64,000 bases of DNA from Mortierella alpina. Lineage: Eukaryota > Mortierellomycota > Mortierellomycetes > Mortierellales > Mortierellaceae. The stretch is taken from contig JANATF010000009.1 in assembly GCA_029449245.1 (NCBI GenBank), positions 1,302,001-1,366,000 on the forward strand, in the 5' to 3' direction. Of the stretch, positions 12,307 to 25,182 are shown one piece after another (positions within the stretch are counted from its first letter, which is position 1; every line of letters begins with the position of its first letter). The position numbers and the translations under genes are program-made. The notes under the pieces are model-generated. The model was not told the DNA's origin. It searched no databases and worked only from the letters and a program-made list of their open reading frames with translations.

Positions 12307-13666
12307 TCAAATCTCGTCGTCCATGGCATGTAGTGCTGTGTACATTTTGACCAACGAGTTGTAACCAGCTGTATCTCCGCAACGCAACAGATTAGCTAAC
12401 AAAGAAAACAATATGAATATAAACGAAAAGACGGACAGAGGGATATTTTTAGTCCTCTGGCAAGAGCGGGAAAAGGAGCATTGGTAGACGACCAGGAAAA
12501 CAACGCTTGTGTACCTGCATCACAGTTTAGAGGACTGCTTGGTTCTGGATTGGTCAGGAGCGAGCTGATGGCAACACAAACAGACTCGAGTGTCCATGAT
12601 GGGGTCCATTCTGACTTGAGGATATCAAGACAGATTTCTCCAGTCTAGATGGTCATTTCCAAGTCGGTTCAGGCAGACCGATGTACGATGAACCATGATT
12701 GGATGCGGATGCCGAAAAAGACCAAGAAAGAGAGAGAAAGCGCGCGAGCGGCAGCACCAAGCGAAAGCGGGCCACGAAGCGAGCATTCAAGTGAAGTAGG
12801 AAAACAAAACAACAAAAAGGGTTGTGTTAGTTAGATTAGTTCGAGACTCGAAAGCAAATTGATCTTCCGGATGTTCCCGCTCCCTGCATTCCATGCTGAC
12901 AGGGAGCATCCTCTTGCGCAGATATGCGTAGATAGTCACACCCAACCGCCTGCTATCCCTGTTTCTCATGCTTGTGCGCCTACTCTGTTTTGTTGGGTCG
13001 TTTGCTGCCTGCGATCATTTCACGTCGAACGAAGTAAGGGCATAAAGTAGACATGCGAAGGGTCTAAAGGAAGGGCAGTAGAGTGCATCCAACATAACCA
13101 TCCCATGTCCCTTGTCTTCACCCTTGTCCCTTGTCATTGTCCTTGTCCATATCCATGTCCATGTCCTTGTCTGCCCTATCTTCATCTTCTGGTGCCAGTG
13201 GGCTGATCGGATATCGTCACACTCCTGCTTTTTTCTACTTGTTGTTGTGCCTTGCCAAAGCGGAGTGAGGGGGCTCCCCAACAAAAAAAAAGAATAAACT
13301 GTTCTCCTGCCTGCTATTTGCCACGAAGCAAGGGCATTCACAGCATCGCTGTACAAGTACGCACGATCGCAACTTTTTCTGGGCCAGGTGAAGACAATTT
13401 ACCTTAAAGTGTACATTGGGATGACAAATCTTTGTGATGAAACGTATTGTTGGCGGCTGAATCGGGTAGCTGGTAGGGATGACAATGTCGAGTCTGAAGC
13501 GACCACCTTCGTATGCCGAGTCTACGGTGCCCAGGAGGATAGCCTGCCAGTGGAGCAGGTCGTCCTCCTGCATGGGCTCTAGTAGCTCGAGGTGGGGCCG
13601 CGTTGCTGAGTTCTTCTGGATGGCGAGGTACTCCTTGAGCATCCTGCGGTGCACGGCGGATGACAT
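12307..13666 (-). CDS. PEX4: Peroxin-4-like ubiquitin-conjugating enzyme (E2)
   Basis: In peroxisome biogenesis the Pex4 E2 loads ubiquitin for monoubiquitination of the import receptor Pex5. Three exons: 13,403-13,666, 12,515-12,644 and 12,307-12,395. They total 483 nt, giving 160 residues, the usual size. Exon 1 encodes the UBC N-terminal half (DDLLHWQAILLGT, SYPIQPPTIRF, ICHPNVHFK). Exon 2 starts TGEICLDILKSEW with the catalytic Cys, then WTLESVCVAISSLL and PEPSSPLN. Exon 3 ends NLLRCGDTAGYNSLVKM. The GEIC..ILK..EW and RCGD..AY features match Pex4 rather than the Ubc4/5 class. Intron 1 is unusually long (758 nt) and holds a repeat, which hides the catalytic exon from simple frame scans. 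The gene is convergent with the aminopeptidase, about 290 bp apart. The E2 call is very secure; the Pex4 subtype is strong. Confidence 0.9.
13103..13171. repeat. Hexamer-like short tandem repeat in PEX4 intron 1
   Basis: Imperfect repeats of CCTTGT and CCATGT units run for about 70 bp inside the 758-nt intron. No coding role is visible. Confidence 0.7.
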
Positions 13667-14867
13667 TAGTACTAAGGAGCGATGAGAGGCAAGAGAGAGC
13701 GAAGGCGAAGGGAGGCGCGGCGGATGGGACGATGGTGAGAGAGCGAGCGAGAGTGAGAGAGAGAGATGGAGTTGCAGATGGAAAGTGAACAGACGCAGCG
13801 CACACCCACACCCGCAGTGGGCTCAAATACGTCGTCACACTCCGCATTTCTCAAGACCTCAGATGGCACCAGGTCCACCAGGGCGAACTTGGGGTGTCGC
13901 ACATGCGAGGGGGTTCTTTCCTGGAAGAACAGCGTCCAGGACGCGCGAACGTCATTCATCCCTCTCCCGCGTTACCCTGTACGTTGGATGCCGATATCCC
14001 GCTTATGCGGATGGGAGCACCAATCATCCCGCATGCACGGCTTCTTTTGTTCATTTTAGAGTCGCTGGTGTTTACAACTGCTGCATGTCGCACAGAGCGT
14101 CTGTTCATTTTGCTGGAGCACCTTTGGTGTGAGGGGTGCGGTGGGTGAGTAAAGGTGAGGGGGTGGGGGCAGAGCGAGGTAAGGAGAGGAGAGGAGAGGA
14201 CTGGAGAGGACTGGAGAGGGGAGGAGAGGAGAGGAGAGACGGAAGGTCAGGGGAAGGGGAGTTTTGTACGCCTCGATGCTTGACGCGGTGCTTGGGTGAC
14301 ACGGCCTACCTGACATGTGCATCGGACAAGCAAAGTGCAAGGCATCCCAGTGCTCAGAACACCAAGCACAAGCCAGGAGAGGCAACCAAGGGCAGCCTTG
14401 GTGCACAGGGAGGAGGGGGAAAGAGGAGTCGGCGCGAGGATGCATGGGTAGCATGGATGGGTGTGTGTGTGTTTGTGTGTGTGTGTGAGAGAGAGAGTGA
14501 GTGCGTGCGAGTGTACACCGCAGCTTTGCCTATACACCCTTTGTGCCTTTTTTTGCACACTTCCACCTCTGGCCTTCACACTTCCTTCCATCCCTCTGTC
14601 CTCTCTTGGCCCTCGCTCCCCCTTGGCCCTTCTCCCCCGTCGTCCTTCCTTCCTGCCTCGCGCCTGTTTGCTTGCCTACCCTTGGCGACTACGACCCTCT
14701 CCCGAGCCCCATCATTGACGCCTAGTGGTTCATCTCGCGCTCATTCCTCATTGCGCCTTCCGCACCTTGTTTCCTCCATTGATAACCGTGCTCTTGTCTG
14801 GCTCTCAAACCTCGCCGCACACGCCGTCCATCTCGCTAGTCTCCATCTCGTTTCCCGTGTTGGTCCC
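13667..14867. other. Divergent PEX4/PSP1 intergenic region with low-complexity tracts
   Basis: Holds a GGAGA-rich purine tract (about 14,176-14,245), a GT/GA dinucleotide tract (about 14,460-14,500) and long C/T-rich stretches up to 14,860. A plus-strand frame stays open from 14,136 into the PSP1 gene. Its translation in this part is compositionally biased and lacks domains, so it is read as promoter and 5' leader. Confidence 0.6.
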
Positions 14868-17774
14868 ATGGACACCCACCATTCGGGCTTGGCCACCCCG
14901 CCGCTCGTCTCGCCCAGACCCATCCAGACACAGCGACCCCTCTCGGCAGACGACAGTTGGAAGATTGTCGGAAGCCCGCCACGCAGACCCCTGCTGTCGC
15001 CCCCAGAGGAACGCGAGCACCACCCCGCGCTGCAGGACAACGACATCACCACAGTCGAGGGCAATCGTCTCACACCCTTGGTTGGAGCAATGAACTCTGA
15101 ACACTTGGACCTGGCAGAATCCACACTCTCGTCCTTCTCTGTCGACACCAGCAGCAAGTCCTCGTCAGAATCCTCCTCGTCTTCAACCTCGTCACCCACC
15201 TCGCCCACAGTGCCGCAGTACAGCCAAGGGAACAGACCTACCAGCAAAGATTTGGCTGCTTCTCTGGACGGGCAGAATACCCTCAGCGCTATCGGCTCTG
15301 TCCGAGAGTCGTCAACGTCGCCCTTTGCCTTCGACTTGGACTCGGACGAAACGATCTTGCCGTTACATTTCAAGAGCTCCAGCACAGGAACCATAGGCAG
15401 TAGACACCTTACATCTCTGCCAGAGCATTCTTCCCTTCTCGGTAGTAACAGCTTTGCTCCACCAGGCGACCTTGGACGCGCGGTCGGGGGCAGACGGAGC
15501 AGCCTGAAACAGACTGTTGGGATGCTTGAATCCACACCACTCACTCTCAGCTCATTCATATGGAGCGGCCCTGCCGCCAGCAATCCCACCAAGGCGCCTA
15601 TCGCTGAGAGTAGTAGTATTGGCCCTCTCGGGAGCATCGGCAGCTCGTCCTCTGTTGCGAGTAGAGCTGACACCAGCGGCAGTAGCAGCAGCAGCAGGCA
15701 CAGGAGCGCGTCGTTTCTTGATCATCTACCCGCCCATACAACGGGCTGTGGCGTCCCCAGGACAGGAAGAAGTCTCTCGTTTTCAGAGTCCAGCTTCTCA
15801 AGCGCACTTGATCCTGTCTCCTCGGCGGCTGGATACGACCAGGATGATGATGAGGTCCTCAGATTCCGCCCTGGCCTACCTATCATGGAAGAAGAGTATG
15901 AAGATCCACTGGAACCGCGCTTCATTCGAGCGAGAAGCTTCTCGACCTCGGCTGCTCTCAGTCATAGTGCCTTCTCAGGCGGACTCTCCAGTTCCGTGTT
16001 TATGGGTGCACGATCACAAGACCCGTTCAGCGTGGGTAACACCTCGAGCACGTCAATCGGCAACAGTCAACGATCCCTATTAGGCTCTACACTCTCGGAT
16101 GGGTTTTCAGCATGGTCAACCTCTACGGGATCAGAGGCTGCCCTGTCTAGTCATCGCCGGTCCAACACCTCTACGACCTGCTCTAATGCACCTATTTGGG
16201 AGACTTCAGGACCATTTCAGCTTCTTCCAGCACCACTGGAGCGAGACCGTCAACAAGTAGACCGTCAGCGCATAGCAAGGCGTTTTTCGGTGGCGCCTTC
16301 CTCCGGCTTTCAGAATTATGGCGCATTCTTGGACGATGCCGATGCTGGCAATTCTTCGACGATAAGCTTCTCCAACCGGTAAGTCATCTTCAGGCCGTGC
16401 ACGCGAGCTAATAGAATTGGAACCCCGACGCTCAAGATCGCTACGGTTCTCGCAAGACAATGCGTTGTTGCAACATGTTCCTTAATTTTTCACTGCCTAT
16501 TTCACTCTCTCTCTGTCTCTCACTCTCTCTATAGTTATCCACTCGAGAACGACCCTATGCAGCAGCAGGTGCAGCGACGCCATTCCGTCGCGGGGGTTGG
16601 TGGATCCTATTTTCGACCAAGTACCGCGCCCTATGCCTTGACCTCTTCCTTCGAGTCTTTGCATATTGGAGAAGGGACGGGGGCGAGTGGCTGGGGCTTG
16701 GAGGAGGAGCTCCACGATCATGAGGACTACTCAGTGGCTGGGCCGAATATAAAGGAGCTTGGCAAGGGGCTGTCCTTGGGGCAACTACCCCACCGCGAAG
16801 CGCTTTACGTGGTGGAGTTCAAAGCTGGAAGGAACGATTTGTTTTATGTAACGGAGAGTTGCGGCCTGTCACTCAAGACCGGCGACCTGGTTATAGTCGA
16901 GGCGGACCGAGGCAAGGACCTGGGCAAGATCACTAACGACTCCATCACCCCAAAGCATATTCAGGCACTACAGGATCAGCAAGCGGAGATTGCGGCCATG
17001 CAGGCACAACAAGATGGCAGCGCCGGCGCACCTCGCACGCCAAAGGAAATCAATCCCAAGCGAATTTTCCGCTTAGCCCAATCGACCGAAATCTCTCAGC
17101 TCGCCCACAAGAGCCAGGATGAGGTCAAAGCCATGATGGTGTGTCAGACAAAGGTCCGTCAAAAGCGCCTACCCATGGAAGTCGTTGATGCTGAATATCA
17201 ATGGTTAGTATGGTCAATATAAGACTGCCCACGCAAGTGACTGATTGATTGTATGGCTCCCTAAAACTGACCGTCGTTTCCCGCTCCATCACCGTCGCAC
17301 AGGGACCGGCGCAAGCTCACGTTTTACTTTGTTGCCGAGCGGAGGATTGATTTCCGTGAACTCGTCCGCGATCTATTTAAAATTTACAAGACGCGCATTT
17401 GGATGTATGCCGTAAGCCCGTCGATGGCTCAAGCAACTCTTGGCGGGCTCCAGTCAAGTTCCCCTCCTCCCCATCTCCATCTTACCCCACATGCACATGT
17501 ACCATTTGACAATCGCATGGAGCAGCCGCTACACCATCAGCATCAGCATCAGCATATGCATCAGTATCAGAACCATCACCATCACCATGGCCGCCAGCAA
17601 GGCCCTCGCCCAGGACAATATTTTGGATATCACCCGAGTGACCAGACTGTGGGCTCTCTAGGACCGAACTATCAACATCGGCCTGCAACGATGAGCGTAG
17701 GCTCATACCAGTATCAGCAACACTCGCACCCTCAACAGTTTCAACCACAACCGTCTCAGATGTACTCGCAGTAA
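14868..17774 (+). CDS. PSP1 C-terminal-domain protein
   Basis: Exons 14,868-16,378, 16,535-17,203 and 17,303-17,774 total 2,652 nt, giving 883 residues. The first 600 residues are Ser/Thr-rich and disordered. The conserved PSP1 domain lies around residues 580-790: YVVEFKAGRNDLFYV, LKTGDLVIVEADRGKDLG, then KRIFRLAQSTEI, MEVVDAEYQWDRRKLTFYF and RELVRDLFKIYKTRIWM. The W-DRRKL join crosses intron 2. The tail is His/Gln-rich, encoded by CATCAG repeats. Start choice: the frame is open further upstream to 14,136, but ATG 14,868 begins the non-repetitive part. Yeast Psp1 is a suppressor of DNA polymerase mutants linked to RNA granules; the molecular role is poorly known. Family is secure, start moderate. 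Confidence 0.85.
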
Positions 17775-18235
17775 CCAGTGCATTGATGCGGCGCCCGATC
17801 GTTTCGGCCATGTAGTATACTCCCCCCCAAGACGTTTTACCTGCCGCCATCTTTTGAATGCTTCCTATACATAGAGAGCAAATTGCATCCAGAAGACGCT
17901 ACAGCAGCAGAATACATACTCCAGCCTTGCTTTTTAGCATAAAATTATCCCCTGGTTGACGGTTGTCACCATTGTTAGGTGCGGATGATTTTGAGACAGG
18001 CGCGTTTCTAGGGCCAGAATTTAGCGAGGGACAGGATCTTTGGGTTTCTTCCGAGGCATCTCTCTAGCACCTAAAAAGGGAAGCGCTGCGATGTTGTCTT
18101 CAACTTTCTTGACCTCGCTTGACTGCAGAGCATCGAGCTCGGTCAACACGGCGCGGCAAGTTCGTCTTCTCGCTCTCGACGTCCATGCCGCTCGGTGTGG
18201 CTTTGATCTCTGCAACTTCGTGGCAGTCATGACTT
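17775..18235. other. 3' intergenic between convergent PSP1 and MLH3 genes
   Basis: No RNA gene or repeat is seen. A minus-strand frame at 18,021-18,260 overlaps the MLH3 end in another frame and has no family resemblance. Confidence 0.4.
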
Positions 18236-21200
18236 TTATTGCCGCATCCAGGACTTCCATCGGATGCTGCTATGGATGTCACCTATAGCCATATTTTGAG
18301 CAGAGCTGTGTCCTGAAAGAGCGCCATCGCGATTTTGTGTTACCCTCTGTTGTTTCCGCTGTTTGCTTGCTGTCTGATCAACTATGGTCAATGGCACGAT
18401 ACTCGGTCTACCATGGGCACACTGAAATGGGAAGCTGCATTGGGCCAAGTTGTGCACCAGCTCCTGGCACTGCTGTAGTGATAGCTCGTGGTTGAACATA
18501 ATGGAACTTCTGCACGCTTTCGAGTTGACAACATCCAAGATCGCTCCAGGACAGCCTCGGATGCACCTTAGCCAGTTAGATGAGTCTGTAAATGAAAAAA
18601 GAGCTATATGTCAATACCTGGCGCACATTAAGAGAACACTCACTCACTGTATGGTCCCCATCCGTCAAACATACCATCAGGCGAATGCTCTCCCAAGTCA
18701 GTGATATCCCGCCTTGTAGCAAACCGCGTTTCTTCAACCCTGCTGATCGAGTCCTTAATCAGATCTTGAGCCAGAGTGTGGTCAACAACACATCTGTCCG
18801 CGACGATCCGTGGCAGTACTGTGACAAAGCCTTGATAGAAATCCGACTCGACAGCATTAGCGTGCTTTGCTCGAAACGTGACGGGGTGATAATGAGGCTT
18901 CGTCGAGGACTTTGATTCGAGTGATGTCTCGTTCGCGAGCATCTGTCCAGGATCCTCACTGAAATGATGGGACATTACCAATGGCTCTGCTTGAAATGTG
19001 AACTCCTCTTGCAAAGAGGGATCGGATGGTCGACGCAGATCTCCCGCCTCCGTGGACGTCGTGCACATACTAACAGCGATTCCCCAACGAAAGAGCCAGT
19101 CTGCATGCCGTCCCGCCAGGTTCCACTCTCGCTTCGAAAGCGTAATAGGCAACGGGGGGATCATCACCATGCTGTCCAGCCGGTGAGGAAGAAAGCGCAA
19201 CGTATTACTATGCCCTTGTCCATGCTGGGAAGGCTCCAAAGCTGCCGCTGTCGAATCGTCAGAGGTATAGTCCTGCGTAGAACTTGAACAAACGCACATC
19301 GCTTTCATCAATCTCTCTACACGTACGCGCTCATCTGCCGCATGTTGATCTATCACCACTAAGACTTTGGAGGACTGCTGACTCCCTGGTGCTGAAAGAG
19401 TTATCTCATCCATTGTGCAAAGGATGAACTTGAAGTCAAGCTGCGATAGGACTCGCGCGTGGTGCAAACCGATTTTGGAGAGCTGGAGACTCTTGGCATG
19501 GAGGTGTTCGCCGCCATGCTGCTCTCCTGCTCCAGGTCCCGGCCTATTGCTGAAGAATCGACTAATTCGACTCTTGAGTGATCTTCTTTGACCAGTTTCT
19601 CCAGTCTCAGCTATAGAGTGAAGACTGAGAGTTTGGAGTGCGGGAATGGGGCTGGGCGGCACTGGAAAGACAGGATTGACCCATTTGCGAAATGCATCCT
19701 GTGCCCAAATACCAGAAGTGCTTGAAATGTACGACCGGGATATTGACTCCTCGAAATGCGGAAGTGATTTTCTAACAATATCAGAGTGAGAGACGCACTA
19801 ATGAGACCGTAATCCGGTCCTGCCATTTGCTATGTGCACTTCCACTTGCTGGGACAAACCTGTAACTTCCCGCTTTATCAGTAGTCAGGAGTCCTGCGGC
19901 CTCCTGATGATCGTACTGGTGGACTTCACTTCTGAGGAAGTCATCCTAATAATGAGCGCAGTGACTGATAAGATTGGCCGCCATCCCTCTCAAATTCATT
20001 TTTCGCAACTTACTCCTTGCAGCCTTACACTGAGCATCGATGCCATCCAGTCAACGTCCAGCTCAAAATCTAACTCATCCTCGGTGTCGATGTCAGTCGA
20101 CTCTAGAGCGATACTATCAACATAAGTAGGTATTCTAGTTCTTGCTGGTTGAGATGATTTGATCTTGGACACATAATCCGTGGGGAGGTAGTCTTCATTC
20201 AGAGCACCGTCCAGCTTAGGATTTCTCTTCCAAGTCATGCCTCGGTTTCTCAAGTGGGATACTGCGGTTCGGGAAAGAAGATGATGTTTCTCCAGAAAGT
20301 TGATTATGGTTTCCCGGGCGATCTGAATGACCCGTTCCTCCTCCTAATCAAATCCAAAACGTATCTAGTCAACGGCTTGTCCATCCCAGGTTAATTTATG
20401 GCAAGCAGGGTGCAAAGGTGTACCTCGAATCGCACTGTCAATTTAGTGGGGTCCGCGCAGACGTCGTACTGGCTCGGTGGACATTTCATCATCAGCACAA
20501 ACACTGGGTGCCGCTCCCTCGATCGTCGGACATCTTCATCTAACTGAAGACTCGCTTTCGCAAAGCCCGATTGGTGGAAAACATGCAATACTGCTCGATG
20601 CAGAGTATCACAAAGGACCGGTCGGTTGTTCAGATAAATGTACTGATGCAGCCTGTTGTAATGCCCAGTTGTAGAGATATATCCAGAAAGGTCGTATAAG
20701 CCGTCTTCTGTGGCAGTTCGCACAAAACTCAGTGCTGAGGAGAGGGAGTGTCCAAGTACAGAAGTTATCCTATGCATCCGAGAGTCGGCTTTGCGGAAAG
20801 TCAAGACTTTGCTGTCCTTTGCCACATCCAGTAGGGTAAATGATACGTGCGGTGTAATTAAAGCAAGGGTCTCCAGTGTGCGCTTGATCTTTTCCAGCTC
20901 AGCGTCCAGTTTGAAGGCGGAGGCATCAGACCAGCGACGCTGTCTAACAGGGAACTGAGGACGTATATAGCAAAACGTTTAGAGGGAGCCAAGCACACCG
21001 AGCACACCGTGTCTCAATAAGCCGAAAACATGAGAATACCTTGTAGAACAAATCTCGAACTGAAATCGTTGTGCCGTGATTATATCGGGGACACTTGCTA
21101 GATTGCCCGCAATACAACCGCTCGCCGCCCTTTTTAAGAAGTTGTACAAGAAGAGGCCAAGTCAGTTTGAGTTCCAATATCACACGGCCATTCATGGAGT

Positions 21201-21782
21201 GCATTGTTTGTTGTTTGTTACCTTGAACACAGTCGAGAAAACCATTTCTTGATTTCGGGGCCGCGACACAATGTCGAGCAGCGACATCTCGCTGATGGCC
21301 GCGATCGCTATAGCATTCGAGGAAACAAAAAAAAAAAAGAATTCCGATTGAGACTGCAGTATATGCAAAGCGACCTCTCAATGAACGGCATGTACCTTCG
21401 CCACGAAAACCATAGGTCCTGATCTGGGCGAGGTCCCGCAAAGTGGAGCATTTTGACGTTGCAAATCGGGTCCCAATTCGCTCCATGTCTGTCCGAGCGA
21501 TGCCGTCACCATTGTCAGATACGTGCAGGCTATGTCCTGCGACATCAACCTTGACCTCGATGGCGGTTGCATTTGCGTCGATGCCTATCAAGCATTAGGA
21601 GTCTAGTTAAAAATGTGTAGCATGGACAACAGCCAGTTCTTACAGCCTGCCGCGCTTAGACGCTGAATGAGGAACGCACTATTTTGAACGAGCTCTGCAG
21701 TACAGTGCTGGAGTGAGCTGATGACTAGAGATGCCCGCAGCTCCTCGGCGACACTCGGTGCCAATGGCTGAATGGAGGCCAT
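18236..21782 (-). CDS. MLH3: DNA mismatch repair / meiotic endonuclease MutL homologue 3
   Basis: Partner of Mlh1 in MutL-gamma, which nicks DNA for meiotic crossovers and some mismatch repair. Resolved exons (descending): 21,680-21,782, 21,396-21,584, 21,222-21,307, 21,040-21,129, 20,424-20,954, then from 20,343. GHKL ATPase motifs are present: ELVQNSIDANA across the first splice, DNGDGI and GFRGE. The transducer domain has YIYLNNRPVLCDTLHRAV. The C-terminal part (18,640-19,665) has the endonuclease metal motif DQHAADERVRVERL. The last exon carries NSKACRSSIMF and FPFQCAHGRP, the Cys/His zinc-site text of Mlh3/Pms2. The linker exons between 19,665 and 20,130 are only approximate. The start ATG at 21,780-21,782 fits MASIQPLAPSV, typical of MutL starts. 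It starts 116 bp downstream of the FAT1 stop on the same strand. Confidence 0.93.
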
Positions 21783-21897
21783 GCCATGCTTACTCAGGAG
21801 GCAGGATTGGATCCGTTGTGAGGGTGTCGAGCTGAATGGTGGCAAAACAAAAAGAAAAAGAAATGAAATAGTTCGCAAAGAGTCGATTTATTCGTTC

Positions 21898-24206
21898 TCA
21901 AAGCCTGGCCCTGCCACTGACGACTCTATTATGGTCCGCCTCTTTAAAGGGCTTGTAAGAGTGCCCATCTAACCACAACATCTCATCTTTGATCTTGCTC
22001 GGGTCCATGCCTTCATTCACCAGCTCGACCTTTCGTTGCTTGAATGTTCCCGTTATCTCCATTTCGGGCACTTTGCGGATGAAAATTGGTACTGAGTACT
22101 TTGGGAGATTTTTGAGCGCAAACTTGGCGAACCTATCCCAGTCCATTGTGTCCTTGGATACAATGGCAGCCATGCCTGCGCGGCCGTCGTGTCCAGGAAT
22201 TTGAACGCCATAAACATTGACCTCGATACATTCCGGGTATGCTGAGAGCACCTCTGAGACCTCCGCAGTTGACACGTTCTCAGATTTCCAGCGGAAAGTG
22301 TCTCCAACACGATCGCCAAAATAGAAATAACCATCGGCATCACGACGAAGGATATCGCCAGTACGAAAGTATTGGTCGCCTAGAATGTAAACAAGAGAGA
22401 GTCCTCGAGTCAGCGCGGACTATTACATGGACCACTAGGTGTGCTGTTCAAAGCAAGCGCGATGGGAATGTCACATACCAATACTGAATGCATCCCGAAC
22501 CACTTTCTTGGAGTTCGCACCCGCATTTTTATGGTACCCTTGGAAAGCGCGTGTGGGATCACTTGAATCAATCATGGTCAAGAGCTCGCCGGGCTCATCT
22601 GCGTTACACTGAAAGGAGCATCAACCCAATGGTCAGTATTTTAGAAGACAAAACCTCGGAACTTGTTCACGCTATTAGCGTCAACTTACCTCAACGCATC
22701 GACCGTTTTTGTCACGAATGAGTTCCTCGGTTTGAATGTCGAACTTGGCAATCTTTAGACCTTTGTCAACAGTCCTGGCCAGGGAGCCTCTGTATCCTAT
22801 CGCACCAGCACCATTGGGTCCTGTATTGTAGTTTGTCAAAATGCCCGTGCCTTCAGTGCTTGCGTACCACTCTCCGATCAAAGGGATGCCGAAGCGGTCC
22901 CGAAATCTGTTCCAAACATCGGGCCGCATGCCGTTGCCATGCGCCATCCGGATCGTGTGCGTCTTATCCAAGGGAGAAGGAGGAGCATTCAGCAAGTAGC
23001 GGCAGATTTCTCCAATGTATTGGATCACAGTGACCTTGTTAGCCCTGCATTCGTCCCAGAAGGAAGTAGTTGAAAACTTGCGCGCCAGGACGACTGTAGC
23101 ACCGGTAACCCAGGCCACACATATTCCAAGGACAGCCCCTGCGCTGTGGTAAAGAGGTAAGGCGATATACAGGCGGTCTTTTTCGCTGAAGTGGTAGAAA
23201 GACGTCCAAAAAAGAGCCGCAACTGATACGATACGTATAGAGGGAACGTGAATGCGTGTTAGTACGCTGCCAGTGGAAAATGTTGATGCTTCACTAAATA
23301 TGAAAAAGGAGCCGCCAAATCATACCGTTGGCACGGGCATGGGAGAACCTCCCAGCTTTGGGCAAACCCGTAGTTCCGGAGGTGTAAATCAACATGGCGA
23401 TGTCGTTTGCAGTAGTTCTCCTTCGCAGGCTCCTAGGCAAGGCCGCGTCCGAGATCTGAGAAAGATCCACCTGTGTAGCAAAGACGTGTTGCTCGGAGCC
23501 TCCGTAGGAGTATATCTGATATCCCATTTCAAGGACCTCATCAAGGACACTGTAAATGGGCGTCGGCAGCTCAGCATCCATAATCAGAATGGATGCCGTT
23601 GCGGTACGCAAGGAGTGTGTCAGAGGTTTGCCCGAGAGGTTCGTGTTGATGAATGCTCCTGTGGCGCCGATCTTGTTGAGTCCGAGCCAGAAGAAGAGAA
23701 ACTCTGGCTTATTTTGCATGAAGAGCGACACGATCTCGCCTCGCTTGACACCTTTGGACAGTAGCCAGTTTCCCACCCTATTCGATTCTACGGTCGTGGT
23801 CAACGGTTAGTCGGCTGAGGGGTGACGCAACGCATCTGTTTAAAACTAAAATAATGGGACGAGATCGACTGTCACTTTGAACAGTTTTTTTGTTACCTCG
23901 CTGGATATCCTGGAAGGTGTACGATTTGCCTTCAAACACCAAAGCTTCGCGATGAGGGTGTTTCTTGCAGGTTTCTTCAAAGCGATACGAGATGTTGATC
24001 GAGTCATTCTTCTCGTATGATCTGTAACCTAGCTTGGCACTGACAAGGCCTTTAGCCAGCTTGACATCACGGGGGATCGCAAGCTTGGAGCCGACATACA
24101 TGGCTGCAGGGATGGCCGCAGCTGCAACTGCAGGTACAGCTAACACGCAAGTAGAGTCAAATCAGTGCTCACGGTGCAGCAGACTTTAGTAACTGACACA
24201 AGCCAT
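21898..24206 (-). CDS. FAT1: Very-long-chain acyl-CoA synthetase / fatty acid transport protein
   Basis: Activates long or very-long-chain fatty acids with ATP and CoA and can couple this to uptake. Motifs: AMP-binding YTSGTTGLPKA, GEWYASTEGT, and the FATP/VLACS signature YFGDRVGDTFRW near 22,270-22,330. The N-terminal part is hydrophobic (AVAAAAIPAAMYVGSKLAIP) followed by a conserved entry segment (YTFQDIQRESNRVGNW across an intron). Inferred start: ATG at 24,204-24,206 in a 7-nt exon spliced over a 60-nt intron to 24,139; the alternative is the internal ATG near 24,094. The protein ends GRARL; ARL fits the peroxisomal PTS1 pattern [SAC][KRH][LM], so a peroxisomal pool is plausible. The family call is secure; the start is moderate. 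Confidence 0.92.
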
Positions 24207-25182
24207 TTCCAAGGTAAATGCACCTGGTCTGCATGGTAGTTAAAGTGATTCGAACAGCGAATGTGGCGGTGAACTTTGACCATGCCGATGACAAAGGTGC
24301 ACTTGTTTTAATATATGCAGACCTACCATCCATATTAACAGACTACAGTTAAGCGACAAAAAAAAGGAAGGGAAGCCGAGTGCAAAGTGCCAGACGTTCG
24401 ACGAGCAAAGGGGAGCAGAGGGGCACAGCAGAAGGGAGAGACAAAGAACAGAACAAACTGAGGACAGCAATGGTGAGCAAAGAGCGCAATAGCTTTCTCC
24501 GGTCCCTTTTATAGCTTAAAGCAGCAACATCGTTTATCAGCTCAAAGTATCCCCGCTTGCAGCTTGGCTCTGTGGTCGCGAGTTTACAAACACGAGCTTC
24601 CAACCGCTGAAGAGGCAAGCAAGAACACTAGACGCTCAAACAAGGTTGGGTGGGGGCGGGAAACGCTTCCGTCTTGCCTTATGTATGTACATAGAGAACA
24701 AGCATCGTCTCTTAACTTGAGCTTTTTTATCCTTCCTTAAGAGGCAAAAATAATCTATTTTACACGTTTGTGTTTGGTAAAGCCCATGGGGACAGATTCG
24801 CCCTTCAAAGGGATTTCCGTGCATGAGAAAGGTGATTTGATTCTCACTCTCGCTGGAGGTGATGCCGTGGATGGCTGTATCACACAAGCACGCCTGAATC
24901 TAGGGAAAGAACTCGTCCAGCTGAGGGTTTGATATGCGCTTTTTTAGTAGCAGGCCGATGTACTGTACAGTATGCATGCGGAATGCCTCGGCTCGCGTGG
25001 ACCGATCGATAGTCCCATATGACAAAGTTCGAACATAAAAGATTTTTTTTCCCTTGACCCACAAAGCTGCCATATTTCGGGCCCGAGAGCCCAGCACAGC
25101 CGGACCGAGCAACGTGGAATTGTGGCTCGCTTCACAAGCTGAGCCGAATGCTTGTAAAAAAAATCCAAAGTTTACAAGAACG
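24207..25182. other. Intergenic region upstream of FAT1 and downstream of ORC1
   Basis: Short minus-strand frames here (24,240-24,890 and 24,880-25,170) have no family resemblance or convincing splice continuity. The part nearest FAT1 probably contains its promoter and leader. Confidence 0.45.

Noticed and set aside
14136-14867. N-terminal extension of the PSP1 frame to 14,136
   Set aside because: The sequence is purine/pyrimidine low complexity with no domain; ATG 14,868 begins the normal-composition protein.
9041-17600. CRISPR-like or other prokaryotic repeat arrays among the short tandem repeats
   Set aside because: Repeats are dinucleotide, hexamer or CAT-type microsatellites with no spacers, and the genome is clearly fungal.
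24636-25170. Minus-strand frames between ORC1 and FAT1 as a separate small gene
   Set aside because: No family, no consistent start and no splice partners; more likely untranslated or promoter sequence.
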